From positions 124,001 to 188,000 of the forward strand of contig JARWMV010000011.1 in NCBI GenBank assembly GCA_030998015.1: DNA of 64,000 nucleotides, read 5' to 3'. A model generated the notes under the pieces. The model did no database searches, had not been told where the DNA came from, and worked only from the letters and a program-made list of their open reading frames with translations. The stretch is from Ceratorhiza oryzae-sativae. Its lineage: Eukaryota > Basidiomycota > Agaricomycetes > Cantharellales > Ceratobasidiaceae. A program made the position numbers and the translations under genes. This document shows, piece after piece, positions 1-11,269 of this stretch (its first letter is position 1; each line of letters begins with the position of its first letter).

Positions 1-1244
1 AACATCGTCCTTTCATCTGACGTCACATGAAGACACGAACTGCCTCCCAACCCTGTCAGGCTTGAGTAAGTGCCAACAAACAAAGCGACCCCTAACTAAG
101 CGCCGCATCGCCCAACACGGGTAACCACTTGATGCTTCCCACCACACTGGCCGTCGCCCTCTTGGATAGGTCGTCAATGACGAGAATTTCGCTATGCCTA
201 GTACGGATTTTTTGTATTCTTAATGTCTATCTGGAATGCTAGAAACGGATATGGCTCATCCCTGCATGCGTACAGAGCACGGGCGCGCCAGATCTGGAAT
301 GTATTGGAATTCTGCCTTGTTTGCTAGGGTAGTCGATTCCACTTTGACTAGGACAGCTTTACGCAATCGACCAAGGGCTGATGGCTTTGCGAAGCATGTT
401 AGTCCGACTGCTCGAGTATTTGCAAAGGCTAGGACTTTACCTACTCGTTCATATCCTCGTCGTACGCTTGCACTAGGATTGGCTCAGGTCGTGCGCTGAA
501 GGCTCCCCATGATATAAATTGCACTTGATTCTTGAAGCAGGATGGCTTGCGGCACTGGCTCTATCGTCTGCGCGGTGGTAGGGGCGCACTCACCACAAAC
601 TACGCTTCCGACCGTCCAAACGGAGTCTACGCAGTTCTATCCGATGTTTGCTTCATACATGTGCGAATGTTCTCGGAGCTTGGTTTGTGATTGCTGGTAA
701 TGGATTGCCGGATCACAGTTGCGGCTGGTGGACTGGTTACACGATCAGGACGCGGGTTCGATTCTGGCTTGGGGCCGTGGACTCGAGAGGAAGTGGTCGT
801 TGACTTTCTTTGTGAGTGATTTGGTGCATTCTTCGCTTGACAGAGAGTTTTCTGACAAGGACTCGCGCCGTCTAGACTCGAAGTGTTTTTTATTTATTTA
901 CAATTATCAATAAATTGAAATTTCACCAAACGCTTGACTGCTCCATGTATGGCGTCCCTTGGGTATGAACGCAGACCCAGGACGACCGAGCCGTGGGAGC
1001 CGATCACGAAGAGGTGCGTGGCTGTGGTTTCCCGTTTTTGGACGCCAAGACGCGGTCTGTTGTACACAGATGAAGCCGAGATGCCTCAGCCGTATTTTTT
1101 GAGTTTCCCGGATGACGAATCAAGCTGATAGGAGGCTCGAAAAAAAGTATATGATCGGGAGGGAGGGGGGATTGTGGATCCTTTGAACGACGACTTTAAA
1201 CACCGTCCGATCTCCTCGAAGAAACTCTAGTGCTTCAACCAACG
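1..1244. other. No resolvable gene at the left edge
   Basis: Short open frames exist (for example 236-499 and 934-1128 on +), but none has a recognisable domain, convincing splice sites or a homologue I know. An A/T-rich stretch near 885-920 resembles a fungal 3' untranslated region. The region may hold the end of a gene cut by the window edge together with the promoter of the gene starting at 1245. Confidence 0.4.
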
Positions 1245-3279
1245 ATGTTCGCCTTCAAGACACCCATGATATCCTTCGAAAAAATGATCTTTACGGCTGT
1301 GGTTGCGGGATTGGCGAGGGTGGTGCCGGAGTGGGTTGTGTGCCAGGCGGGGTGAGTGCAGACTTTTGGATGAGTGGATCTATGGCTGAAACGGAACCAG
1401 CGTTTTGCTTGGACATGCGGTAGTGCCTACGTGGGGCATGGATCGGGTGGTATGGCTATATGCTGCCATTCTTGGATGCGTAGGGGGGCTACTATGGAAA
1501 GGACGCGGGCGGGCTCCGTTTGTCGGCCATACGGGTGAGTACTCGGTTTGGCGCAAGCAACAAAAGGCTGACAGATAGGGAACAGCCCTGGGTGTGCTGT
1601 GGTACATCGCAACACAGCTCACTCAAACCCACCTGGTAGCGCGGTGATACGACTCGAACTCGACCCCTCGCTCGTTCAGGGGGTGGGCATGGCTAGCCAA
1701 CTCGGGATAGGGATCATCGTGATGATCTGTTTCGTGTTCGGGGTCGACATAGCCAACGCCATAAACCGCATGCGGTGGCTCGCCCGTGAATGCTGGAAAA
1801 GCTGGAGGGCTCCCAAGGCAAGCTCGGCGAAATGGGGGGCATACGGTAAGTTCAATTTCAAATTCGACTGTGGAGGCTGACATAAGACTTGCAGTGGCGA
1901 TTTATCGCTCTGAAAACACCATGCGGGTCGTCTACGTCGAGTTCGCCGGCCGGGAAGCCGGCGTATGGGTTTTCGACTTTGACCTTCGTCCAAGGCTGGC
2001 TTTGGTAAGCCTTTGTCTGAGACTAATTGGGCATTTAACTAACTCGGCACCCAGAAAGGGCTCGATGCGGTGTCTGGGGCGATGGTCGTGAGTATTTTTG
2101 CAAAGAGGATAATCTCAATAAATTGATCGACATATTTTAGCTTCGTAACGCGTTCATGGAGGTATCGAAGGTCGTAGTGGGACGGCCTATTAACGGGATG
2201 AACGAGGCAAGTGATATCGGCGAGTTTCTTTGCATGTGCTTACACGGTATTTGATAGATGATGAAATTCGTCACGCACTCGATCCCGGCCATTCGGCCCC
2301 AACTCCTGATCGAGGGCCCTCCGCTGCGGCTCATGATCGAGTGGAGACCTTCGGGTACGGACCTGCCGGAGATCACCACCCCCGCTCCGCCCCTCCCTCC
2401 TGTCGAATCGCCGACTGCGCAAGAGCCTGGCCAAGGCGCAACGCCCGGGAGCCCACAGGTGAGACTTCGCTCCATTTATTCGTCATTTCGTGTTTACATG
2501 TGTCGAATAGACGGCCCAAAACGACGCAACGGGAGTACCAGCCGCGACCGAGAACGTCAACGCGGCCCCCCCAGCTGCCAAGGGCAAACGGGCCCGCCAA
2601 AGGAAACACGCATATGTGTTCCTGAGCTACTCGGGATACCCGTATGCACGCCCGAAAGCGACTGGTCGCGCCCATCCCAATCCCCAGTGAGCGCACCGCG
2701 CTCGCCTTTCCACCCATGCCCCAGACAGCGACTACCCCCTCATCCAGGCACCGACCCAGACACCTGCACCGGTAAACAGTGGATTGACCGACGGTACGGA
2801 TCCAAAGGCGCGAGACACTCGGCAGGAGGACGTGCAACAGGTGGAGTAGCGGAGGCTCGGCCTGTCAACGAGTCCCATATGGGGCTTGTTGTGGCCGAGA
2901 ATGGGGACGCGATAGAGGTTGGAAGTCGGGGAGCTCACGGGTTGATCGTCGACCCAGGCGAGGTGCAGCCGAGTTCTACTCGAGCGCTGATGCCTGTGGT
3001 TGGTGATCGACTCGGGACAGATCCCGCTCTCGCTTCGGCGAGCCACCTCCACGCTCCGTTCCCTCTCCGTTCCCCATCCTGGTCCGTCTGATCGCCAAGG
3101 ACACCGAGCAAAACCTGGGGTGTACACTCCTCGGTGAGCTCTGTCAAGCGCCACCCTTACCGCTCGTGGAGATTCCTGAAATCTCGGTTGCATGGACGTT
3201 TGGATCGCCAAGTGGTGGGGTGAAAGGCAAGGCGGGGATCGTGGTTGGAATCAGAGGGCTTGATAGGATTGCGAGGTGA
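1245..3279 (+). CDS. Hypothetical multi-exon membrane protein
   Basis: I do not recognise the family. The ATG at 1245 opens a short exon (to 1351, donor GTGAGT), followed by exons at about 1401-1534 and 1579-1845 and then a series of small exons, each bounded by GT/AG with introns of 45-60 nt. Two hydrophobic stretches, LYAAILGCVGGLLW in exon 2 and GIGIIVMICFVFGVDIA in exon 3, suggest a membrane protein with its spans near the N-terminus. The middle exons (2258-2462 and 2513 onward) are Pro/Ala-rich and look disordered. The last coding stretch ends LDRIAR at a TGA at 3277-3279. Splicing between about 2690 and 3045 is uncertain: one path stops at a TAG at 2847, while two other frames downstream still look coding. 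Transmembrane topology and exon count are inference. Confidence 0.5.
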
Positions 3280-4005
3280 ATCGGTGGGAGAAAATGTATC
3301 GTTTCAAAATGAGGGCCTGCCCCATCCTTTTCTTTTCTTTGTATTCTATAATAATAATGTGATTTAGTTTTCTCTGTCTTGTTTAGCTCACGAATAAGCT
3401 GAGGTGTGATATTATTATCCAAACGCCCGAGGCTAAAGTCTACAATCGAAAACTGCAAATTTCAAGACTAGGTTTTTTCTTGTCCTTGTCAACTTATTCG
3501 TCCTTACATGTCGCCGGTATACATGAAATAACCTGTAAGATGACACACAGGGGCTTTATCCAGAGAGATAAGATAAGATATGGCCAGCTGGTCACGTGCG
3601 AAACCGAGACCACGACTAGTCGACGGTCTCGCCACGATCGACTACTCTTGTGCTTGACTTGGGCTAGATTCAGATCGATAACTCTGATATTTCATACACA
3701 AAAACGCTTACAGAAGTTATCTTCATTGGGATTTTGCACACTCCTAGACGCTTTCCGCCGGGCAGCAACAAGTCGCCTCGCATTGGATTCGGGGTTGGTT
3801 GCCTTCGACCCGGAAACCGTGCCCCGATGTGCACCTCTCTGTGGGCGCTAGGCTTCAATCAAGGTTCTTACACAAAACAAGGCACGGGCGTCATTTCCAT
3901 CATCGGCATCTCGAGCAAGAGCAGCTGCCGTACCGGCAAGTCCACCTCCGGACAGGAACCACGCAACCGCGAGCTTACTTGATCACGACGAGCTCTCGCA
4001 GTTAA
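3280..4005. other. Intergenic stretch, no gene seen
   Basis: An A/T-rich tract near 3330-3420 fits the 3' untranslated region of the upstream gene. The rest would be the promoter of the gene starting at 4006. Small open frames on both strands (for example 3480-3851 +) have no supporting splice sites or homology. Confidence 0.4.
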
Positions 4006-6330
4006 ATGGCGGAGATGATCTCGCACCCGTCTGGCCCCTTCTGCTCGCAGCTCCCCCCTTGGCATAACCAGGAGAGGTTTGGCTTACGTAATCCTACAGT
4101 TCAAACATTGACGAACATGAATGTAAGTCATCGAGGCATTGTGAGATCTAAATCTGGTATTCAAAAACATGATATAGGTGTTTTTCTGGTACATTGAACG
4201 CCCCCTCTATATCAGCGTTCGAGATGATTCGGATGCGAAGACTCGCACAAAGGTCGCATTCAAGATGCGAGACGGGGAGAAACAGGGAACAGCCTATTTG
4301 GAAGTTCCAATGGGTAGCGTGAGTCATAGTGGCTACCAACACGGACATTAGGATGGATAATCCCCCTTTTCTAGTACCAGAATCTGATCTTCCGCCTAGA
4401 CGATATTCTCCAGCGCACCAATGGAGATCATCGCGATCTGGTCCTTCAAGGAGACCTCGATAAAGGCTGGTTCAAGTGCCCGGTATGGAGCAGCAACGGA
4501 GAAAAGATCACCATGCGACAGCTTTCACTTGAATCAAACAGCATCCCGCTGGTTCGATGCCTAGCCGAAGGTAGTCTGACCGAATACGCCAAACAATGGA
4601 TTCAGAGTCTCCAAGCTGCGGTCGAGATTGCTGCTGAAGCATTGAACGTTGAAGAGCTTGGTGGATCGGAAGTATTGCGCCGTTTCTTTTGTCCGGAAAA
4701 AGGCGAATCGTTTCGGCTCGGGTTCTACCCGTCTGAGGGACTTGATATTACTCAGGAAGACATCGATGCCGCCAAGAAAGCATACAGAGGTCATATGGGT
4801 GTCGAGCCAGTTATTCTCTGTTTCCAGTCCGAAGCTGACCTCGAGCGCCATGATTGGTTCAAGTTCTCGACTAACCCTCTCGGGATGTATACCACTTGGG
4901 TGCACAAAGACGATAAGGAACGACTTGAAGCCGCCCAGACGAAGGATGGGAAATGGGAACGTGACCCACCAACGTTTGCCCAGGCTCGAAGCTTCAGCAA
5001 GCAGCTTTTGTCGGAAAATCCCGACCTCAAGAAATACAACTCGCCTAACCGTATCGTTCGCTCGCAAGTTCCGGTCTGGCGGGGGCAAAGCTTCAAGAAA
5101 CATAGGAACCGTCATCACGAGAAGTTCTTGGGCGAATCCGCGAACGAGGTGATCACCTGACTCGTTTGAAATGGCTGCCGTTCACTAATTATCTGCTCAT
5201 AGTGGGCCAAATGGGGTATAGGCTGGGGGGACGAGCATCCCAATACTGTAGTTGCCGAGGTGTGACACTTGAGTACTCATTATATGCGCGTTAATTCATT
5301 ATCTGTAGTGGTTAAACCGAATCCCAAACCGATTTGGGCCTCCAATCGGTCACCGACATGGCGATAAGGTGCGTCCGACCTCTATTGCTTACTGCCTCAA
5401 CTCACTCATATTCCATAGATTTTTGGCACCAAGGAATGCAACACCACTATGATGCGGTACGCAATCTGCCAGCCTTTATACGTGATATCAGGAATTCATC
5501 ATGCATCAGGGCTGAAGCAGCCGTGATCGAACTGGTCAACTCGGATCAGTTCTACCAGATGCTAATCTGGACCGAGTCCATATGCCCATACGATCGTTTG
5601 AAAAAGGGCTACCCCCGTTGGATCGCCGAGACGCTGGAATACCGCGTTGTGTTTCAAACCGCTGATGTACGTGCCAGCCTGTGATCTATTTTGCGACCTT
5701 GGCCAACAATCATCTTATGTATGTGTGCTACAGTCAGATCGCAGCATATTCGAAGGCAGAAGCAAATTCCATCCGTTCTCGCGCCGTCACCCATTCCGCT
5801 TCGAGTATGAGCTTGATCGAGTCTTGACCAAGAAGTGCCTGAAGACTTTGGGTGCACCGGCCGAGCCAGGACCTGATGCTAACCCCAACCTTCTGGTTGA
5901 CTATGAAGAAGGGGACTTGTGTGATTCGGTCTGTAAGTGCCGTCATCAGATTTGTTCATTTTTCATCGGCTTACGAAGGTTGTAGATGAATCGGATGATG
6001 AGAGCATCACCAGTTCTTCTAGTCATCGCAGTTCTAGTTCGGGTTCGAGCTCGACTCCTGACAGTTTACGCTTGAATTCTACTACTTACGACTCCGAATC
6101 TTATGATAAGGTGCATCAACACTCGGGCTCGAGCTCAAAGCCAGGCTCAGGGTCTCGATCAAGCCATATTGACCTGAAGAATGCTTTGACAGGTGGGTAT
6201 AATCTTAAGTCTTGTAATCATGCTGACCCAAGCTGGTGTAGCCGAATGGGATGGACCTGACGGTTGGGTGACGCCCGCCCCAGGAGTTGTAGAGGGGATT
6301 CATCACCACCGCCATCACGGCCACAACTAG
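4006..6330 (+). CDS. Paralogue A of an unrecognised three-member family
   Basis: The function is unknown. A consistent ten-exon model reads through: 4006-4122, 4178-4318, 4375-5148, 5203-5259, 5309-5368, 5419-5456, 5510-5666, 5734-5932, 5986-6192 and 6242-6330, with all junctions GT-AG and frame kept. The large third exon carries the signature FSTNPLGMYTTWV, which recurs in two other genes here (29565-31776 and 32679-34968, both minus strand). The small exon starting IFGTKECNTTMMR recurs in the same place in both paralogues with the same phase-2 junction, and so does the later PFSRRHPF block. Copy A differs by a long Ser-rich stretch (about 6000-6060) and a His-rich C-terminal tail (HHHRHHGHN). 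No signal peptide or membrane span is evident. The start is the first ATG in frame with the well supported exon 2; an upstream exon cannot be excluded. Confidence 0.7.
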
Positions 6331-6841
6331 CCACCTGCTCATAACCACTAAGATTTCTCAACGACCACAGCTGATTCGCGTCATTGGATTAGCAAACTAT
6401 GTCTCCTTGTTCTTGGCTCTCGTATGCGAAATTCGTTTGTGCTGCACTACAACAGATCAGACAGTAACACCTGTAGATATGTCGTGGCTAAATCGGCGGT
6501 GTGATTTTTCTCCCCATATATGCGCCACTGCTTGGTGGCTGGTTCGTTTCATCCCACTAAGACTTTCGCCGACGGTCACACCGAGATCTTGCCCGCTTCG
6601 CCGAGTATCCCAGGCTAATATAGTTAAAAAACACATCTCCATGATTTTTTGGCTAAAGGCAGCGGGCAGGCGACACCGTCCAGTAGGTGAAAACTCTCTA
6701 TAGTGTGTATTTTCCGCCGCGGATCACATGACTACATGCTCACAGCCATGAGGATTTCCAATGACAATTGCTATGATGACAGCCACGGACCTTGGCTCAT
6801 TCCAGATAAACATTTATCCCGATGTCTTATAATACCAAGAG
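6331..6841. other. Intergenic region between convergent genes
   Basis: This stretch separates the 3' ends of the plus-strand gene ending at 6330 and the minus-strand gene ending at 6842. It probably holds both 3' untranslated regions. The open frame 6407-6703 has no supporting features. Confidence 0.4.
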
Positions 6842-9800
6842 CTAACAACCCAAGTGGATATAAGGGATCCATCTCATAAACTGCTCTTCTCCGATCCTGT
6901 TTCTTAATCTCCCAACTGCAAGATGTAGAGCTTCTGCTGCTAACGTACAGTCGGGAGTACGCGCATTCAGCATGTGAGAATAAACGTGCTCGGCCACACA
7001 GGGCGCGTCTTCGTCCCTAATTGACCACATTGTTGCCACAACTGAGGAGTATCCGATCATTAACATACTTGCTGCTAGGTGCACAGCTTCGTCTGGGAGT
7101 TGATCATATCCCATCGCAGTTTGGCAAGCAGATAGGAATGCAAATTCGGCATGAGGGAGCTGCTTTTTGGTGATAGCAGCCAAAGTCATTTCTCCTCCCC
7201 AAAGGCGGAAAGCGCTCAACGTGGGGTTGGAGTGGTCTTGAGAGGCGTGGCACGCAAGGTGAACCCAGCTGTGTTTCTCTATGGCAGTGAGTACAGCCTC
7301 AGTCCGTGGCACAGCTCCCTTCCAAACGCGTGAATTTTTGCGCTTTGAATGTTTCCTGGATCCAATCGAGCTCCATAATTGTGCCAGGTAAAGAAGCAGC
7401 ACCAGAGGCGTCAGCCTGTCCCACAGCCAACAGACCTTGGAAGCCACTAGATTCCGGATGGGGGCGGACCAGAATGCTCAAATTTGGCGTATAGGATGAG
7501 ATGACATAATTGTACACTCGTGCACTCGGGTCATTATAATTGCCTGCCGCATGTAGCGGCAGGAATGCTAATGGACCAGTCGTACACCAAGTAATACGTG
7601 GTAACTTGTCCTGGGTTGTATCTACCGAAACGCGTGAGACTCGGATGAGGTTCCGTGGGAAACAAGCACACATACCAACTAAATACCCAAGTGCGCCAAG
7701 AACTGGCTGTACTACATCCAACCACAACGCAAGCAAGATTGATTTGAAGTTCGAATGGATCCCACGGTCCTTGACTATAGCCCGTTCACCTTCGCGATGA
7801 CGCACACGATTTCCTTGTAAGAACCGCTTCATTTCACGTTGCAGATCCCGAACTTCTGCAGAGAAAGACCAGGGAGCGGGATTGGTAAGGCCGCTTGTGA
7901 TCCTTTTGGCAAGGCGATAGCATCGCATCGCGTGATGTCTACGTTGATGATTACGACTGTGGTATCTCTACTCGCATGTGCTATTTCTGAGAACGTTTTG
8001 GGTTGTAGAAAGTTTTCGAATCCGGGCAACTGGCGAACATCACGCAGTAACTTCTCCCATAGGACAGCCAGGCGCCGGTGCTCTTGGGCCGCCTGCGGAA
8101 GAGTGGAAGCATCTGATGGTAGGTTTAAAGATGCCGCATATGGAGCACTTGCGTTTTCAAGATCCTGAGAAACCTTCTGAACTTGGCTCGCCATGCCTGG
8201 ATAGACACTTGCTAGATGATCGAGCGGTGTACGAAGGCGGACCATTTGATTCCAAACGATATTGCGACCTTCTTCGAGCCATTCGATGGCAAGGTCCCAA
8301 CGATTGAATGAGATGCCCGCTGCTGCCGCTTTTGTAACAACGTCGCGGACTTCAGAAACTAGAAGTTCATATCGGCGGGCGACCGACGTGCCCAACCAGA
8401 CAATCTGTGGTAGCAACGATATAGCCCGCCCATATGCACCCAAGGGGGTACAGCTGCATTCTGCCCACGACAATGACGCCTTTAAGGAGGTATGGGGATC
8501 CCCTGGGGACATAGATGCGTTCTGAAAGCATTCAAGAGCAATTTCCCTATGGATGGACTCCAGCGTGCGTTTGAACATCTCCAAGTGTGTGCAACCAAGT
8601 GCATGTAGCATTTTCGAATGATTAGGGTGACCCGGCGGGGTTAAGCGAAGGGCTTCTTGAAATAGGCCCAACGAAAAGTGTAAAAGTTCAACGAACCCTG
8701 ATGAATAGCCCAGGTTCAGGTATGTGGCGGCGAGGCGGTATAACCCAAACGGCTTTTCTGGATGGTCATCTTGAACCATTGAAACTGCTGACTCTTGGTA
8801 GGAAATTCCACTCATCAAGTCCTCATACGTCTTTGATTGGTAGAATTGCTCAATGTAACCTCCTCCAACCTTCATGAGCCGTCGGCATTTGTGCGGTCCA
8901 TGTGGAGTTAGGTCAACCGATGCTTTCCACATCGTCACCGCTTTATTGAAATGCTCAAGGTTTCCGGTTCGATCAAACATTAGGTGATATGAGTCTCCGA
9001 GGTTTTCCAAGCGCTTTGATTTCTCAGTGTGACCGTGTGGTGTTAGACTAATTGCCTCTTCAAAGCAGACGATTGACTTATCAAGATCACTCAACACACC
9101 GATTCTCATATACAACCGCGTCCACGCGACGCCTAAGCTGTTGAGCCATCGTGGCCGTTCAGCGTGATGTTCCGGTGACGATTCAAGTGCTCGCTCTTGG
9201 CATTCGATAGACCTATCAAGATCCTCAAAGTCACCTGAAAATATGAACCGCGATTCGTAGAAATTTCCAAGCACATTCTGCTGGAAAGGATACTGCACGT
9301 GTTTGCAATCAATTAAGCCAAGCGCTTGATGCTGTAATTCGATTGCCTTGTTAATATCTTCTGGCCTCTCGAGCCGTCGGAAAAGTGAATGATACGCGTG
9401 AGCGAGGTCGTAAATCATCCTTGATTTGTCCGGGTCAGTGTCGGGCGAAATTGCTACAGCTTGGCTTAGGCAATCTAGAGACTTATTGATGTGCTCTAGG
9501 TCCCCTGATCGATCAAAGAGTGTATGGTATAAGCATCCTTGCTGATTAAGAATAAATGATCTTCCCAAACAGTCTTCGGGCGAGATGTCAGAGGCCAATT
9601 GTTGACACCTGATGGCTGCATGTAAATTATCTGTATTCCCCAGGAGAGTAAAACGGGCAAGATGGCCAGATCCCAATGCGGAGAGCGTTAACCCCCTGCG
9701 AGGATCGTGATCCGAAAGTAGTTGAAGGCCTTTTTCGTAGAATTCCAGTGCCTTGTCAATGTCCTCTACACAGCCTAACCGCTGGAACAGTTGCAGATAC

Positions 9801-10621
9801 ATATCTCCGAGCTGGATGAACGCCACGAGCTGGCTGTCACCATCAAAACCGGCGAGCGTCAAGCACCGCTCAGTGTGGTAAATGGCTCTTTTTAGGTCCT
9901 CGAGATCACCCTTGCGGCTGAAAAGTTCTAGATAGAATAACCCAAGTTGAGAAGCGCGACCGCATTCGCCCCGTTCGTCGATTTCCGTCGGAGGGTGTTT
10001 GTCTTCAGTGAAATTGATTAACCTCTCAATATCATCCACTCGACTAAGTTGCTCGAAAAGTTGTTTGTGAGCTGCTGCTAAATTATGAAATAAGACCGGT
10101 TTGGTGGGGTGGTCATCTGGCACGAGCTGTTCCGCTATGTTTAGCCAGTTGACAGCCTGTTCAAGGTATTCAGTGCGTCTGTAATGGTTGTAGAGCATAT
10201 GAGAGGATATCCCCAGATTATTGAACCAATAAGGTAAATCCGGATAGTCATATGAAGCTGTCATTACGGCTTGTTGATAATAGTTGATCGCAAGATGTAG
10301 ATCCTCAGCTTGACCTGAGAGTTCATAACGGCACCTATGGGTGCGGCCGAGGCGGCCTAGCCATTCAAGGGCGTCTTGGTCATCTTCGGGGGTCAATTGC
10401 AGCACTCGCCTCTCGGCCAAGCTTACTTGATTGATATTGTTTTGCGTAGGATTGGCCTCATATTTGGACCATTCCATATACGCAATGATAGCCAACAGTT
10501 CCACTCGTCGCTTCGGGTTTGTGCTAGGTGCCAATGCTCCCTGCTCTACCAAGTGTATCAATCGATCGACTAGATTTTCGTCGAAAGCAGTGGTGGCGAA
10601 TGCATAATTCAATTGAATCAA
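6842..10621 (-). CDS. TPR-repeat protein with C-terminal CHAT protease-like domain, frame broken twice
   Basis: The N-terminal ~600 residues are tandem tetratricopeptide-like repeats of about 45-50 residues, with recurrent blocks such as LGDSYHLMFDRTGNLEHFNK. A CHAT (Caspase HetF Associated with TPRs) domain follows. Its expected catalytic pair is visible: His in VHLACHASQ and Cys in FLSACQTAMG. CHAT proteins are caspase-like cysteine proteases, and TPR-CHAT architectures are abundant in basidiomycetes; the substrate is unknown. The single long frame runs from 10621 to about 7830. To reach the CHAT catalytic core the frame must shift by one base near 7865 (at a CCC run) and again near 7313, with no plausible intron at either place. 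The gene is therefore either a recent pseudogene or carries two sequencing errors. The start at 10621 is the first ATG; an upstream exon could exist. Confidence 0.85.
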
Positions 10622-10708
10622 AACTATAGAGCAGCATCCAAGGACGGTGTCATATTAGAATAGCCTTGTAAATTATGGGTAGTTACCTACACAGCGAAAG
10701 GTAATCGT

Positions 10709-11269
10709 TCACATAAATGGCCTTGTGCATACGGGTTGTTGCGTCAACGATAGGCCTGGTAATCTATTGTAAACGGTGTAAGATAGTGGTATTGTCGGGA
10801 CAAACCAAGACATCACCTTGATTCGCTTCGATACTTCCAGTGCCAAACATGAAACCGCCCGTAGACCCGACTTGGTTGACGAAATCTTCTCAAGATAGCG
10901 GGCTCGTTCTTCAATAGATACTTTCGGCGGGGTGTATGCGTGGCGATGCAGCACAGCGTTGAACATCTCGAAGTTCGTTTCGTAGAAGGGAGATTCTAGC
11001 TCGTAGCTTCCTCTATATACGACAGCACGGGCCTCCACGTTGCGTACTTCTCCACCACGATGCACATGCTGCCAATCGAGACGCCGTCGCACTTGTGGCA
11101 ATTGATAACGAGATATCCGTTCACACGGGAGCATAAGGCGAACAGAACGCGGTATTTGAACCCCCAATAATAGGTGGTAGCACCTTCTGACACTGACATT
11201 GCTCATCCGGGAGGCGCCTGTGACGGGCATTTGACCATTGAGGCAGTGTTTACCTCGAATGATGAGCAT
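10709..11269 (-). CDS. Unrecognised short ORF, possibly part of a larger spliced gene
   Basis: I do not recognise this product. The C-terminal half (around 11000-10800, with YETNFEMFNAVLHRH and KVSIEERARYLEKI) looks like real coding sequence. The N-terminal half is better in another frame (11199-10996, including VLFALCSRVNGYLVINCHKC), which implies an intron or a one-base frame break near 11000. It lies just upstream of, and on the same strand as, the TPR-CHAT gene. It could be a separate gene or the 5' part of that one; I cannot decide from sequence alone. Confidence 0.35.
   Translation of the reverse strand: MLIIRGKHCLNGQMPVTGASRMSNVSVRRCYHLLLGVQIPRSVRLMLPCERISRYQLPQVRRRLDWQHVHRGGEVRNVEARAVVYRGSYELESPFYETNFEMFNAVLHRHAYTPPKVSIEERARYLEKISSTKSGLRAVSCLALEVSKRIKVMSWFVPTIPLSYTVYNRLPGLSLTQQPVCTRPFM

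Noticed and set aside
236..1128. Short plus-strand ORFs at the left edge
   Set aside because: No motif, codon pattern or splice sites support them.
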